Shown here in pieces: positions 41,335-50,694 of a stretch of 64,000 nucleotides of DNA. Numbering within the stretch: position 1 is the first letter of the stretch; every line of letters begins with the position of its first letter. Made by a program: the position numbers and the translations under genes. This DNA comes from Opitutus sp. GAS368 (lineage in GTDB: Bacteria; Verrucomicrobiota; Verrucomicrobiia; Opitutales; Opitutaceae). The notes under the pieces were generated by a model. The model saw only the letters and a list, made by a program, of their open reading frames with translations, searched no databases and was not told the origin of the DNA. The stretch is from assembly GCF_900104925.1 (NCBI RefSeq), contig NZ_LT629735.1, forward strand, positions 1,396,291 to 1,460,290, in the 5' to 3' direction.

Positions 41335-43905
41335 ATGCATCAATTCATACCCCATGCCGCGGTTACCTGCCGTGGTTTGTGTTGGTTGGCCGCACTTTGG
41401 TGGACAGTTCTGCCGGCCCTGCTGCCCGCGGCCATGGTCACCGCCTCCCAAGGCGCCACCAGGGTCTTCGACGTCCCCGCCGGGGACGCCATCAGCACGC
41501 TGAAGCGCGCGGCGCAGCAGGCCGGCATGGAAATCGTGTTCCCGGCCAAGCTCGTGCGCGGGGTGAAAACCAATGCGGTCAAGGGTGATTTCACCCCGGA
41601 AGCGGCGTTCGATCTCCTGACCGCCAACACGGCGCTTACCGTGGTGTGGGACAAACAATCCGGCGCCCTCATCGTGCAACGGCAACCCGCCTCCCCGGCC
41701 GCGCCGGTCGGACCCAAGGCGGCCAAGATCGATGAGGAAAGGGTGCTGCATCTCGACACTTTCACGGTCACCACGAGCGTGGGCACCTACCGGGAAGCCA
41801 CCACCACGGCCGGCAGCAAGACCCCGATGAGCACGAAGGACGTCGCCGGCACCGTGCAGGTGCTCAACGCGTCGTTCATCGAGGACAAGCAGGCGCGCTC
41901 CCTGGAGGACCTCTACCCCTATGTCGTCGGCATGACCCGGGAAAGCCCGGCCGCCTCCGGCTTCACGCTGCGCGGCTTCAGCAACAATTTCACCAATACG
42001 ATGATCAACAACATCCAGTTCGACGGCCTGCCGGGCGGGGCGTCCCGCTTCGGCTCACCCCCGACCGCCAATGTCGACCGGGTGGAGGTGCTCAAGGGCC
42101 CGAGCTCCGTGATCAACGGCGTCATGGACCCCGGCGGCATCATCAACATCATCAGCAAGCAGCCGTCGGTGAAGCCGGGCAGCTCTCTTGTCATCTCGGC
42201 GGCGAGTTTTGCCGGCCAGCACAGCCCACTCGGCCAGGACGTCAGTCTTACCGCCACCCTGGACAGCACGGGGCCGCTCGACGAGGGCCGGCACTGGCTG
42301 TATCGCTTCATCGCGTCCTACGAGGATCTGAACGGATTCCGGCAGTTCGATTTTGGCAAAAATTACTACTTCTATCCCTCCCTGACCTACCGTTTCGACC
42401 CGGACACGGAAGTGACCTTCAAAATCGAGATCGACCGGCAGCGCCGTTATTCCTCCCAGGATTCCTATCTGGCGGCGCCGTTCCTGCTCATCGCCAATGT
42501 GCCGGCGGATCACTCCCTGTCCTACACCGACCGGAACAACGAGGAATACGACAAGGCCGAGACCTACAATCTCGTGTTCCGCCACCGGTTCGACAACCAA
42601 TGGACCCTGAAGCTCAACGTCCGGGACGTGCAACACGGGGACGGTCGCACCCTGGATGAGAGTCACACGCTCAGGAGCGTGCTGCCCGTGGAAGACAGCT
42701 CGATCGTGCAGCGTTACCGCTACTCCATAAACACCCGGCGCTATGCCTACTACGATCTGAATGTTTACGGAACGGTCGGGCCGGAGACATTCCAGCACAC
42801 GCTGCTGTTCGGTCTCAGTGCCGGTTATGAAACCCACGAGTTCCACCGCCTGTTCTCCGTGGATCTTCCCGGCGCGATCAATGTTTACCATCCGGTGCAA
42901 AACGTCCGGCCGCAGCCTTACGAGCTGGGCGTGGTGGACCTGACCAACAACCAGCCGCAGGACGCCGTCTCCCACTATTACAACTACGGCGCCTACGTGT
43001 CGGACCAGATGAAGATCGGGCAACACTGGCGGGCCTCGGCCGGCCTCCGCCACGAGTCCTACGACACGAGGTATTACGACTCCGCCTTCATCAAGCGGAC
43101 GACCACGGTCGTGAACCCCGGGCAAACCAACAAGCCCAAGGCCACCGTGCCTTCGGTCGGCTTGGTTTACCAACCCGACGATACGACATCGTTCTACGCC
43201 AGCTACGGCCAGGGATTCAAGCCGACGCCCCCCCAATCCGCCCCGCTCCCCACTCCCACGCACCCGGCGGCCGCCACCCTGCCCTCGGAAAAGGCCGGAC
43301 AGGTTGAGGTTGGCGCCAAGCTCGACTTTCTTGCCAACACGCTCGACGTCCTGCTGTCCGTCTACGACATCAAGCGGGATGGGGTCACCCAGGCGATACC
43401 GCTCTCGTTCGATCCCGTCACCAACGCTCCGCTTTTCCGCCAGACCGCGCAGGAGAGCAAGGGCGTCGAACTGTCCGTGAACTACCAGCCCCGGCCCTAT
43501 TGCCAGATGCAGCTGGGCTACAGTTTCGATGACGCGAAGATCACCGGATCGTCGGATCCGGCAACCTTGGGCGCCCGGGTGCCGAACGCCCCCCGCCATA
43601 GCGCCAACTTTTGGGGCCGCTACAATGTGCCGCAGGGCGCCCTGCGCGGTTTTGGCGTGGGCCTCGGCCTGATCTTCACGGGCGACCGGCCCGGCCTGCT
43701 CAGCAACATTCCCGCGCAGAGCATGCAGATTCCGTCCAATTTCCGCCTGGATCTGGCCTTCTACTACAAGTGGAAGCGCGGGGATCTCGGCCTGAATATC
43801 ACCAACCTCCTGGACAAGTCCTACATCGCCAGTGCGGACACCGAACTCGATGTGGTGCCGGGAGCGCCCCGCAAGATCACCGTGTCAGCGCGCTACGCCT
43901 TCTAG
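41335..43905 (+). CDS. TonB-dependent transducer-type receptor with STN domain (856 aa)
   Basis: Siderophore-receptor-like protein that also signals. After the signal peptide (about 1-40, ending PAAMVTAS) comes an STN (secretin/TonB N-terminal) domain (about 41-115: FDVPAGDAISTLKRAAQQAG, MEIVFPAKLVRGVKTNAVKG), then TonB-box-like LDTFTVTTS, plug (SLEDLYPYVVGMTRESPAAS, VEVLKGPSSVINGVMDPGGI) and a barrel ending in SARYAF. The STN domain with FecI/FecR-like genes directly upstream makes this a cell-surface signalling receptor that likely induces its own locus. Start at ATG 41335 (MHQFIPHAAV); an in-frame TTG at 41284 is possible. It is paralogous to the receptor at 44025, which lacks the STN domain. 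Ligand not determinable; iron chelates are the usual guess. Confidence 0.94.
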   Translation: MHQFIPHAAVTCRGLCWLAALWWTVLPALLPAAMVTASQGATRVFDVPAGDAISTLKRAAQQAGMEIVFPAKLVRGVKTNAVKGDFTPEAAFDLLTANTALTVVWDKQSGALIVQRQPASPAAPVGPKAAKIDEERVLHLDTFTVTTSVGTYREATTTAGSKTPMSTKDVAGTVQVLNASFIEDKQARSLEDLYPYVVGMTRESPAASGFTLRGFSNNFTNTMINNIQFDGLPGGASRFGSPPTANVDRVEVLKGPSSVINGVMDPGGIINIISKQPSVKPGSSLVISAASFAGQHSPLGQDVSLTATLDSTGPLDEGRHWLYRFIASYEDLNGFRQFDFGKNYYFYPSLTYRFDPDTEVTFKIEIDRQRRYSSQDSYLAAPFLLIANVPADHSLSYTDRNNEEYDKAETYNLVFRHRFDNQWTLKLNVRDVQHGDGRTLDESHTLRSVLPVEDSSIVQRYRYSINTRRYAYYDLNVYGTVGPETFQHTLLFGLSAGYETHEFHRLFSVDLPGAINVYHPVQNVRPQPYELGVVDLTNNQPQDAVSHYYNYGAYVSDQMKIGQHWRASAGLRHESYDTRYYDSAFIKRTTTVVNPGQTNKPKATVPSVGLVYQPDDTTSFYASYGQGFKPTPPQSAPLPTPTHPAAATLPSEKAGQVEVGAKLDFLANTLDVLLSVYDIKRDGVTQAIPLSFDPVTNAPLFRQTAQESKGVELSVNYQPRPYCQMQLGYSFDDAKITGSSDPATLGARVPNAPRHSANFWGRYNVPQGALRGFGVGLGLIFTGDRPGLLSNIPAQSMQIPSNFRLDLAFYYKWKRGDLGLNITNLLDKSYIASADTELDVVPGAPRKITVSARYAF

Positions 43906-44024
43906 CGCCCGCTTGCGCCATGCAGGTCGGGCCGCCTGCCGGCCGGGGGGTGCGATTTGGGCAAAGAAAACCTTAGTGTGTTGCCGGGGCGAGATCGTCT
44001 CAGGCAGGAACCCCACCACCCTGC

Positions 44025-46295
44025 ATGAACCAAACCACCCCACTTGCCACGGCTTCGGGCCGTGTTTTCAGCCGGCTCGCGCTGCTTTCACTCGGTCTGC
44101 TGACCTGCCGCCTCACTGCCTTCGCGGCCGACCCCACGCCCTCGGCCGAGCCGGAAAACACGGTGACCCTCGACACTTACAAGGTCACGACGGCCATCGA
44201 CACCTACAAGGAGGACCGCAGCATGTCGTCGAGCAAGATGCCCATCGACATGAAGGACCTGGCGGCCACGCTCCAGGTGCTCAACACCTCGTTCATCAAC
44301 GACAAGGTGGCGACGGCCCTGGACGACCTCTACCCCTACATCGTCGGCATGACGCGCGAGGGCCCCGCCGCCGCCGGTTTCACGCTGCGCGGTTACACCA
44401 ACAGCGCGACGAACACGATGATCAACAACCTGCAGACGGACGGCCTGCCGGGCGGCGCGTCCCGCTTCGGTTCGCCCACCACCGCCAACGTCGACCGGGT
44501 CGAGGTGCTCAAGGGACCCAACTCCGTCCTCTACGGCGCGATGAACCCGGGCGGCCTCATCAACATCGTCACCAAGCAGCCGGCGGTGAAGACCAGCCAC
44601 AGCCTGTCCACTTCCGTGGGCAGCTTCGCCGGAAGCCAGGGCACGAACAGCATGGGTTACTCGGCCTCGCTCGACAGCACGGGGCCGCTCGATGCCGGCA
44701 AGCACTGGCTGTATCGTTTCATCGCCTCGTATGAGGACGCCCCCACGTGGCGCCAGTTCGACTGGTCCAAGAATTACTACATCTTCCCCTCCCTTACCTA
44801 CCGGTTCGACGAGAACACCGAGGCGACCCTCAAGCTCGAGTTCCACCGCGAGCACCGCTTCGCGATCCAGGACCAGGCGCTGGTGGCGCCCCTCAACCTG
44901 GCGGCCAACGTGCCGACCGATCATTCCCTGGTCTACCAGGATCCGGAGAACAAGTCCTACGAGCTCGGCGACGTCTACAATCTCTCGTTCGTCCACCACT
45001 TCCAGAACCAATGGACGCTGAAGTTCAATTCCCGCGACGTGCAGCACACCGACGGCCGCCGGCTCCTGGAGAACCGGAGCATCAACGTCACCACCCCCCT
45101 CGACGCCAGCACGATCACGCAGCGGCTGCGCGACACTTGGAACCGCCGGCGCTACACCTATCTCGACCTCAATCTCTACGGCACTTTCGGCCCCGAGACC
45201 TTCAAGCAGACCCTCCTGTTCGGCCTGAACAGCGGCTATGAGACGCACAACTTCACCCGCTGGATCTTCCAGAACACCATCGGCGCCCCCATCAGCGTCT
45301 ACCACCCGGTCCACAACCTGACGACCTACCCGACCGTCAATTCGACCACGGGCACCGGACCGACCCAGATCGCCATCTCGAAATATTACAACCTTGGCGC
45401 CTATGTTTCGGACCAGATCTCCATGGGCAAGCACTGGCGCGCGAACGTCGGCGTGCACACCGAAAAGTACGACACCAAATACACGGACTCGGCGGTCCTC
45501 CTCTCGACCGGCAACGTGGTCAATCCCGGCCAGGCCAACCACCCCAAGTCCACGGTGCCCTCCTTCGGCCTGGTTTATGAGGTGAACGACACGCTGTCGT
45601 TCTACGCGAGCTTCGCCAAGTCGTTCAAGCCGACCCCGCCGCAGGGCGTCGCCCAAGGCGCCCCGCAGCCCGGACCGGAGACCGCGAACCAGAAGGAAAT
45701 CGGCATGAAGGCCGATTTCATGGAGCGCAAGCTCGGCGTCCTCCTGTCCCTCTATGATATCACCCGCGAGAACGTCATCGAGCCCGTCCCGAACGTGTTC
45801 GATCCGGTCACCGGCATCCAGGTTTACCGGACGCTCGCGAGTCAGAGCAAGGGCGTGGAACTGTCGCTCAACTACCAGCCGGTGCCGAACTGGCAGAATC
45901 AGGTCGGCATCAGCTACAACGACGCGAAGGTCACCCAGTCCGCCGCCACCAACCTGATCGACGCCCAGCTGGCCAACGCGCCCAAGCAGAGCGCGAATTT
46001 CTGGACACGCTATAACTTCACCTCGGGTTCCCTGCGCGGCTTCGGCGTGGGTTTCGGCATCATCTACACGGGCCAGCAGAATCTGGTCCTCGACAACCGC
46101 GACACGGCCAAACTCACCATCCCATCCGTCACCCGCGCCGACCTGGCCCTCTACTACAAGTGGCACCGGTATGACTTCGCCGTGAACATCTACAACATCA
46201 CCGACAAGTCCTATATCGCCGGCGGCGATGCCCCGACCGACGTGGTGCCCGGCTCCCCGCGCAAGATCACCGCTTCGGTGCGCTTTCCGTTCTGA
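44025..46295 (+). CDS. TonB-dependent receptor, paralog of the 41335 receptor without STN (756 aa)
   Basis: Receptor with signal peptide (about 1-35, ending TAFAAD), TonB-box-like LDTYKVTTA, plug (DDLYPYIVGMTREGPAAAGF, VEVLKGPNSVLYGAMNPGGL) and barrel ending SVRFPF. It aligns end to end with the receptor at 41335 from the TonB box onward (shared RYRYS- or RLRDT-type segments, KHWLYRFIASYED or RHWLYRFIASYED, KGVELSLNYQP or KGVELSVNYQP, PGSPRKIT or PGAPRKIT) but has no STN domain. It thus looks like a transport-only duplicate of the signalling receptor, perhaps under the same sigma factor. The intergenic 119 bases show no strong terminator. A hairpin at 46358-46384 may end its transcript. Confidence 0.93.
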   Translation: MNQTTPLATASGRVFSRLALLSLGLLTCRLTAFAADPTPSAEPENTVTLDTYKVTTAIDTYKEDRSMSSSKMPIDMKDLAATLQVLNTSFINDKVATALDDLYPYIVGMTREGPAAAGFTLRGYTNSATNTMINNLQTDGLPGGASRFGSPTTANVDRVEVLKGPNSVLYGAMNPGGLINIVTKQPAVKTSHSLSTSVGSFAGSQGTNSMGYSASLDSTGPLDAGKHWLYRFIASYEDAPTWRQFDWSKNYYIFPSLTYRFDENTEATLKLEFHREHRFAIQDQALVAPLNLAANVPTDHSLVYQDPENKSYELGDVYNLSFVHHFQNQWTLKFNSRDVQHTDGRRLLENRSINVTTPLDASTITQRLRDTWNRRRYTYLDLNLYGTFGPETFKQTLLFGLNSGYETHNFTRWIFQNTIGAPISVYHPVHNLTTYPTVNSTTGTGPTQIAISKYYNLGAYVSDQISMGKHWRANVGVHTEKYDTKYTDSAVLLSTGNVVNPGQANHPKSTVPSFGLVYEVNDTLSFYASFAKSFKPTPPQGVAQGAPQPGPETANQKEIGMKADFMERKLGVLLSLYDITRENVIEPVPNVFDPVTGIQVYRTLASQSKGVELSLNYQPVPNWQNQVGISYNDAKVTQSAATNLIDAQLANAPKQSANFWTRYNFTSGSLRGFGVGFGIIYTGQQNLVLDNRDTAKLTIPSVTRADLALYYKWHRYDFAVNIYNITDKSYIAGGDAPTDVVPGSPRKITASVRFPF

Positions 46296-46357
46296 TCCGG
46301 CCCCGGAATCCGCCCCGCATGGCCAGTCTGGTCCCCGGCGGGGCGGGCCCTCACTTC

Positions 46358-46384
46358 GCGGGGCAGGACGATGTCCCGCCCCGC
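46358..46384 (+). terminator. probable terminator after the 756-aa receptor
   Basis: A 12-bp stem (GCGGGGCAGGAC, 46358-46369; GTCCCGCCCCGC, 46373-46384) with one A-C mismatch and a 3-nt loop is followed by TGTTGTT. It is 63 bases past the receptor stop. Confidence 0.5.
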
Positions 46385-46461
46385 TGTTGTTCGGCCCTGG
46401 CGGGCCCGGCAGGGCGGGCCGCCCGGGCCCTGCTCCGGGCCGGACAAACCGGAATCTTCCC

Positions 46462-47271
46462 ATGCCTGCTGTTGATTTTTCACCGAACCTTGCACGCTTC
46501 ACCGGCTTTGCCGACCTCTACAACCGCCACCGCGCCTCGCCCCCGGCGGTGCTGGCGGAACTGCTGGCCCGGTTTTCGGGGATGTCCCGGCCCGCGCTCG
46601 TGATCGATCTGGGTTGCGGCACAGGCCTCTCCACCCGTTACTGGGCAGACCACGCGGAACGCGTCACCGGTATCGAACCCACGCCCGATATGATCCGGCA
46701 GGCCGCGACGGTCACGCGAGCGCGCAACGTGTCCTATCACGCGGGCTACTCCCATGCCACCGGCCTGCGGGCCCGATGCGCGCAAATCGCCTGCTGCATG
46801 CAAGCCCTGCACTGGATGGAACCGACGGCCACCTTTGCCGAGGTGAACCGGATTCTGGTGCGCGGCGGGGTCTTTGCGGCCTGCGACTATGACTGGCCGC
46901 CCGCCACCGGCTCGTGGGAGGCGGACGCCGCTTTCGAATCGTGCTGGCGCACTGCGCGCGAGCTTGGCCGGGAACTCCAGGTCGAGGCCGGACTCCAACG
47001 GTGGGACAAGGCCGGCCATCTGGCGCGCATGGAGGCCAGCGGCTGTTTCCGCTACGTGAAGGAAATCGCCGTGCATCACATCGACCGGGGCAATGCGGAC
47101 CGGCTCACCGGTCTGCTCCTCAGCCAGGGCTTCGTGCAGAGCCTCCTGAAAAAGGGCGTCACGGAAGCCGCCCTCGGCATCCCCGCCCTGCGCCAGATCG
47201 CCGGGCAAAACCTGGGGGAGGCCCCGCGCCCCTTCCTTTGGAGCGCGCGGGTGCGGGTGGGCGTGACTTAG
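46462..47271 (+). CDS. class I SAM-dependent methyltransferase, paralog of the one at 52710
   Basis: Rossmann-fold methyltransferase of 269 residues. SAM-binding motif I is LVIDLGCGTGLSTRYWADHA, the acidic post-I motif is GIEPTPDMIRQA, and motif IV/V appears as CMQALHWMEPTATFAEVNRI. Shared opening with the second copy: NLARFTGFADLYNRHRASPP here and NIGRFTGFADRYDRHRAGPP there. Methyltransferase_11-type proteins with 'RFTGFADRYDRHR' openings act on small molecules, but the substrate is unknown. Start at ATG 46462 (MPAVDFSPN); the longer in-frame frame begins inside the previous receptor gene. The two paralogs bracket the two-component pair and the PstS-like genes. Modification of a transported chelator or ligand would fit but is not shown. 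Confidence 0.88.
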   Translation: MPAVDFSPNLARFTGFADLYNRHRASPPAVLAELLARFSGMSRPALVIDLGCGTGLSTRYWADHAERVTGIEPTPDMIRQAATVTRARNVSYHAGYSHATGLRARCAQIACCMQALHWMEPTATFAEVNRILVRGGVFAACDYDWPPATGSWEADAAFESCWRTARELGRELQVEAGLQRWDKAGHLARMEASGCFRYVKEIAVHHIDRGNADRLTGLLLSQGFVQSLLKKGVTEAALGIPALRQIAGQNLGEAPRPFLWSARVRVGVT

Positions 47272-47358
47272 CCGGCCGAGGCTTAAATCGGTAATTTGCT
47301 CTGGCGCCCGGACCCTCCCGTGGCCCATCTTCCGGGTAGGTTCCCCACCCCCAGCCCC

Positions 47359-48024
47359 ATGAAAATCCTCGTGGTCGAAGACCAGAAGCGCCTTGGCCAG
47401 TTTCTCAAGAAAGGCCTGTCCGAGCACAGCTACACCACCACCTGGGCGCAAAACTGCGCCGAGGCCCGGGACGCCCTGTGCGAAACACACTACGACGGCA
47501 TCATCCTTGACCTCGGCTTGCCCGACGGCGACGGGCTCGATCTGCTGCGCGAATGGCGCCAGAGCGGCTTCAACGAGCCGGTGCTGATCCTGAGCGCCCG
47601 CGACACGGTCCAGGACCGCATCCGCGGGCTGGACCTCGGCGCCGACGACTACCTGCCCAAGCCTTTCAGTCTGGAGGAGCTGCTCGCCCGCGTCCGCTCC
47701 CTGCTGCGGCGCCAGGCGACGACCAAGGAAACCGTGCTCGAACACCGCGGCATCCGGGTCGACCTGCTGGCCCGCACCGTCACGCAGAACGGCACGTCTG
47801 TGGAGATGACCACGCGGGAGTTCGCCCTGCTCGAGGTCTTCCTGCAGAACGCCGGCCGCGTGCTGCCCCGCACCCTCATCTGTGAGAAAATCTGGGAGTC
47901 GCACTATGACGTCGATACCAACCTGCTCGACGTCTACATGAGCAAGCTGCGCACCAAGCTCGAGGCCGACCCCGCCAAGCCGCTCTTCAAGACCGTGCGC
48001 GGCGTCGGCTACCAGCTGACATGA
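47359..48024 (+). CDS. OmpR/CusR-family response regulator
   Basis: Regulator of 221 residues. Receiver domain with D51 as phosphoacceptor (IILDLGLPDGDG), acidic E7-D8 in VVEDQ, and K101 in DDYLPKPF. C-terminal winged helix-turn-helix: VEMTTREFALLEVFLQNAGR, VLPRTLICEKIW, VDVYMSKLRTKLEADP-like end with KTVRGVGYQL. Closest in style to CusR/CopR-type regulators that answer metals. Start: ATG at 47359. The stop overlaps the kinase start (ATGA), so the two are translationally coupled. It follows the methyltransferase and precedes the kinase and PstS-like genes, which are the obvious targets. Confidence 0.95.
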   Translation: MKILVVEDQKRLGQFLKKGLSEHSYTTTWAQNCAEARDALCETHYDGIILDLGLPDGDGLDLLREWRQSGFNEPVLILSARDTVQDRIRGLDLGADDYLPKPFSLEELLARVRSLLRRQATTKETVLEHRGIRVDLLARTVTQNGTSVEMTTREFALLEVFLQNAGRVLPRTLICEKIWESHYDVDTNLLDVYMSKLRTKLEADPAKPLFKTVRGVGYQLT

Positions 48025-49487
48025 AGTCGGTCGGTGTCCGCCTGGCCTTCTGGTATGCGCTGGCCTCGGTGCTGACCCTGGCGCTGCTGTTCCGCGCCGG
48101 CCGCTACCTGCTGGAACAACACGTCATCCGCAGCCTCGACCTCCTCAACGCCACCCAGTTCGAGCAGGTCAAGGAGCACTTCGGCCCCGATCCCGGCGCC
48201 CTCACCCCCGCCGAGATCCGCGAGCGCATGCGTGATGGCAATGAGCCGGCCTACGCCCGCTTCTACATCGAACTCCACCAACCCGGCGATGGGGCCGTCT
48301 ACAGTTCGCGCAATCTCGGCCGCCGCAGCATTCCCCGCGTCGCTTTCAAGCCGGATTTTTCCGCCAATTTCTTCGCCGCCGTCTTCAGCTACCGCAATTC
48401 CGACTCCCGCCTGGTGCCCGCCAAACGCACCTTCAACGTGATGCTGGACGACCTCGGCGAGCTCCGCGTGGGCGAGTTTGCCCTCGGCCCGTTAAGCGTG
48501 CTGATCGCCACCCCCAAGGTGCAGGTCGCGGAGACCATCAAGGGCTACGACGAAATCTCCGGCGTCCTGCTGGTGTTCATGCTGCTGGCCAGCGCCGGCA
48601 TCGGCTACGGGCTGAGCCGCGTGGCGCTGCGCCCCGTGCGCCTGATCCAGGAGACCGCCAACCACATCAGCTCCGACAACCTCAGCGAGCGCATCCCGGT
48701 CGCCCCGGTGGAGGACGAGATTTCCGACCTGGCCCGGCTCCTCAACCAGATGTTCGACCGGCTGGAGTCGTCCTTCAACCAGGTGCGGCGGTTCACCGCG
48801 GAGGCCTCGCATGAACTCAAGACCCCGCTCTCGCTGATGCGCCTCCAGTCCGAGAAGATGCTGATGGACGGCGGTCTCAACCCCGCGCAGGAGGAGTCGC
48901 TCCATATCGTGCTCGAGGAAATCAACCGCCTCAATACGATCATCGAGGAGCTGCTCTTCCTGTCCCGTGCCGAGGCCGACGCCATCACCCTTGATCGCCG
49001 CCCGCAGGACCCGCGGGTCTTCATGGAAAACTTCGCGCAGGACGCCCGGGTGCTCGCCGACAGCCGCGGCGTGCGCCTCGCCGACATCCATGGCGGCGAG
49101 GGCCGGGTGGAATTCGACGCCCGTTGGCTCCGGCAGGTGCTGCTCAACCTGCTGGCCAACGCGCTGAGCTACACGCCCGCGGGCAAATGCGTCACCGTCA
49201 CCTCGCAGCTCGGCACCACCGGCTGGCGCGTGGCGGTGGACGACGAGGGCCCGGGCGTACCCGCCGACCAGCGGGAGCGCATCTTCGAGCGCTTCGTGCG
49301 GCTGGCGCACCCGGCCCAGCACGACAAGGGCAGCGGCCTCGGCCTCGCCATCAGCCGCAGCATCATCACCCTGCACCAAGGCCGCATCTGGGCCGAGGCG
49401 CCGGCCTCCGGCAAGGGCCTCCGGGTGGTCTTCGAGCTCCCCCTGGCCGGGGCGGACGGGGGCCCGGCGATCCCGCGCCCAAACTGA
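48021..49487 (+). CDS. sensor histidine kinase (CusS-like)
   Basis: Kinase of 488 residues with two membrane spans (about 8-25 and 182-204) around a periplasmic sensor domain (about 30-178). A HAMP domain (VALRPVRLIQETANHISSDN) leads to the dimerisation helix with His264 in FTAEASHELKTPLSLMR. Catalytic boxes: N-box LLNLLANALSYTPAG, G1 VDDEGPGVP, F-box RIFERFVRL, G2 KGSGLGLAISRSI. Layout and 'HELKTPL' motif are those of CusS/QseC-type sensors. The ATG overlaps the regulator's stop in ATGA. It is transcribed toward the PstS-like genes, whose products could present a ligand to its periplasmic domain, as some binding proteins do; that link is inference. Confidence 0.95.
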   Translation: MKSVGVRLAFWYALASVLTLALLFRAGRYLLEQHVIRSLDLLNATQFEQVKEHFGPDPGALTPAEIRERMRDGNEPAYARFYIELHQPGDGAVYSSRNLGRRSIPRVAFKPDFSANFFAAVFSYRNSDSRLVPAKRTFNVMLDDLGELRVGEFALGPLSVLIATPKVQVAETIKGYDEISGVLLVFMLLASAGIGYGLSRVALRPVRLIQETANHISSDNLSERIPVAPVEDEISDLARLLNQMFDRLESSFNQVRRFTAEASHELKTPLSLMRLQSEKMLMDGGLNPAQEESLHIVLEEINRLNTIIEELLFLSRAEADAITLDRRPQDPRVFMENFAQDARVLADSRGVRLADIHGGEGRVEFDARWLRQVLLNLLANALSYTPAGKCVTVTSQLGTTGWRVAVDDEGPGVPADQRERIFERFVRLAHPAQHDKGSGLGLAISRSIITLHQGRIWAEAPASGKGLRVVFELPLAGADGGPAIPRPN

Positions 49488-49590
49488 ATTTTTGTTAGGA
49501 GAGGATTAACCTTCGATTAAGGCGCCTCGCCGATACTGCCGTGTGTGGGCCTCGCGCCCGCCTTCCCCAACCCCGGACCCCTACCCGCCC

Positions 49591-50694
49591 ATGCCCACCC
49601 CGCTGCGTTTCGCCACCTGTTTCACCCTGCTCGCGTGCGCCCTTGCCCCGCTTTCCGGCCGAACCCTGCCCCAGCCGCCCACCCCGGCCGAGCAAAACCT
49701 CTGGAAACAGCAGGGCCGCACGCTGCCCGTGCCCGAGGCGCAGCAACCCACCCTCGACCCCGCCCTGCCCGCCTACGTGCCGCGGCGCGACATCGAACTG
49801 AGCGGCCACTTCAAGGGCGCCGCCTCCGACGTGCTCGCGCTGCTGACCAAGCAGTGGATCGCCGCCTTCCAGAAATACTACCCCAAGGTCGTCCTCGACG
49901 TGCCACCGCCCTACGCCGGCAGCCTTGGCGCGCTTGAGCTCATCAAGGGCGACCTGCAGTTTGTCATGGTCTCCCGCGAGCTGAAGCCGACCGACATCTC
50001 GGGCTTCGCGGAAAAGTTCGGCTATCCCCCGTTCAGCGCGCCCATTTCGGGCGGCACTTACCGGCACTTCGGCTTCCTCGACGCCATCGCCTTCTTCGTC
50101 CACCCGGACAATCCGCTCCGGCAGCTCACTTTCGACCAGATCGACGCCCTCTACTCCACCACGCACCACCGCGGGGGCGGCGCCATCACCACCTGGGGCC
50201 AGCTGGGGCTGACCGGCGAGTGGGCGGACAAGCCCGTTCATCTCTGGGGCGTGAAGCCGTGGAACGGCTTTGAGGAATTCATCCGCCAGCGCGCGCTCAG
50301 CGTCGGCGCCAAGCGCGGCGAATGGCGCCCCGACATCCATTTCACCGAGACGGTCTTCCCGATCTCACCGGCCGTGGCCGCCGACCGCTATGCCCTCGGT
50401 TACGCCGGCCTCGCCTACATTGGCGATGACGTGAAGCTGCTCAGCCTCGGAGTAAAAACTGGCGGCCCCGCCGTCGCGCCGGGCATAGAGGAGGTCTACC
50501 AGGCCCGCTATCCGCTCAGCCGGCTGGTCTTTTTCAACACGAACAAACGCCCCGGCCAGCCGCTCGATCCGGTGCTGGAGGAATTCCTCAGGTTCCTGCT
50601 CAGCCGCGAGGGCCAGCAGGTCGTCCTCGACCAAGCCACCTTTGTTCCGCTGCGCGCCGGGCAGGCCGACGCCAGCCGGGCCCTGCTCAAGTGA
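49591..50694 (+). CDS. PstS-like periplasmic binding protein, single domain
   Basis: Exported binding protein of 367 residues with signal peptide (about 1-23, TCFTLLACALAPLSG). The fold is the phosphate/oxyanion PBP type (PBP_like_2): GAASDVLALLTKQWIAAFQK near the N terminus, VMVSRELKPTDI, then the signature ITTWGQLGLTGEWADKP and C-terminal YPLSRLVFFNTNKRPGQP, EFLRFLLSREGQQVV. The same signature occurs in both domains of the next gene and the C-terminal motif in the partial gene at 63821. No PstC/PstA/PstB genes are adjacent, so it does not feed an ABC importer here. ATG at 49591 is set by the signal peptide. Overlaps the next gene by GTGA. Ligand unknown. Confidence 0.85.
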   Translation: MPTPLRFATCFTLLACALAPLSGRTLPQPPTPAEQNLWKQQGRTLPVPEAQQPTLDPALPAYVPRRDIELSGHFKGAASDVLALLTKQWIAAFQKYYPKVVLDVPPPYAGSLGALELIKGDLQFVMVSRELKPTDISGFAEKFGYPPFSAPISGGTYRHFGFLDAIAFFVHPDNPLRQLTFDQIDALYSTTHHRGGGAITTWGQLGLTGEWADKPVHLWGVKPWNGFEEFIRQRALSVGAKRGEWRPDIHFTETVFPISPAVAADRYALGYAGLAYIGDDVKLLSLGVKTGGPAVAPGIEEVYQARYPLSRLVFFNTNKRPGQPLDPVLEEFLRFLLSREGQQVVLDQATFVPLRAGQADASRALLK

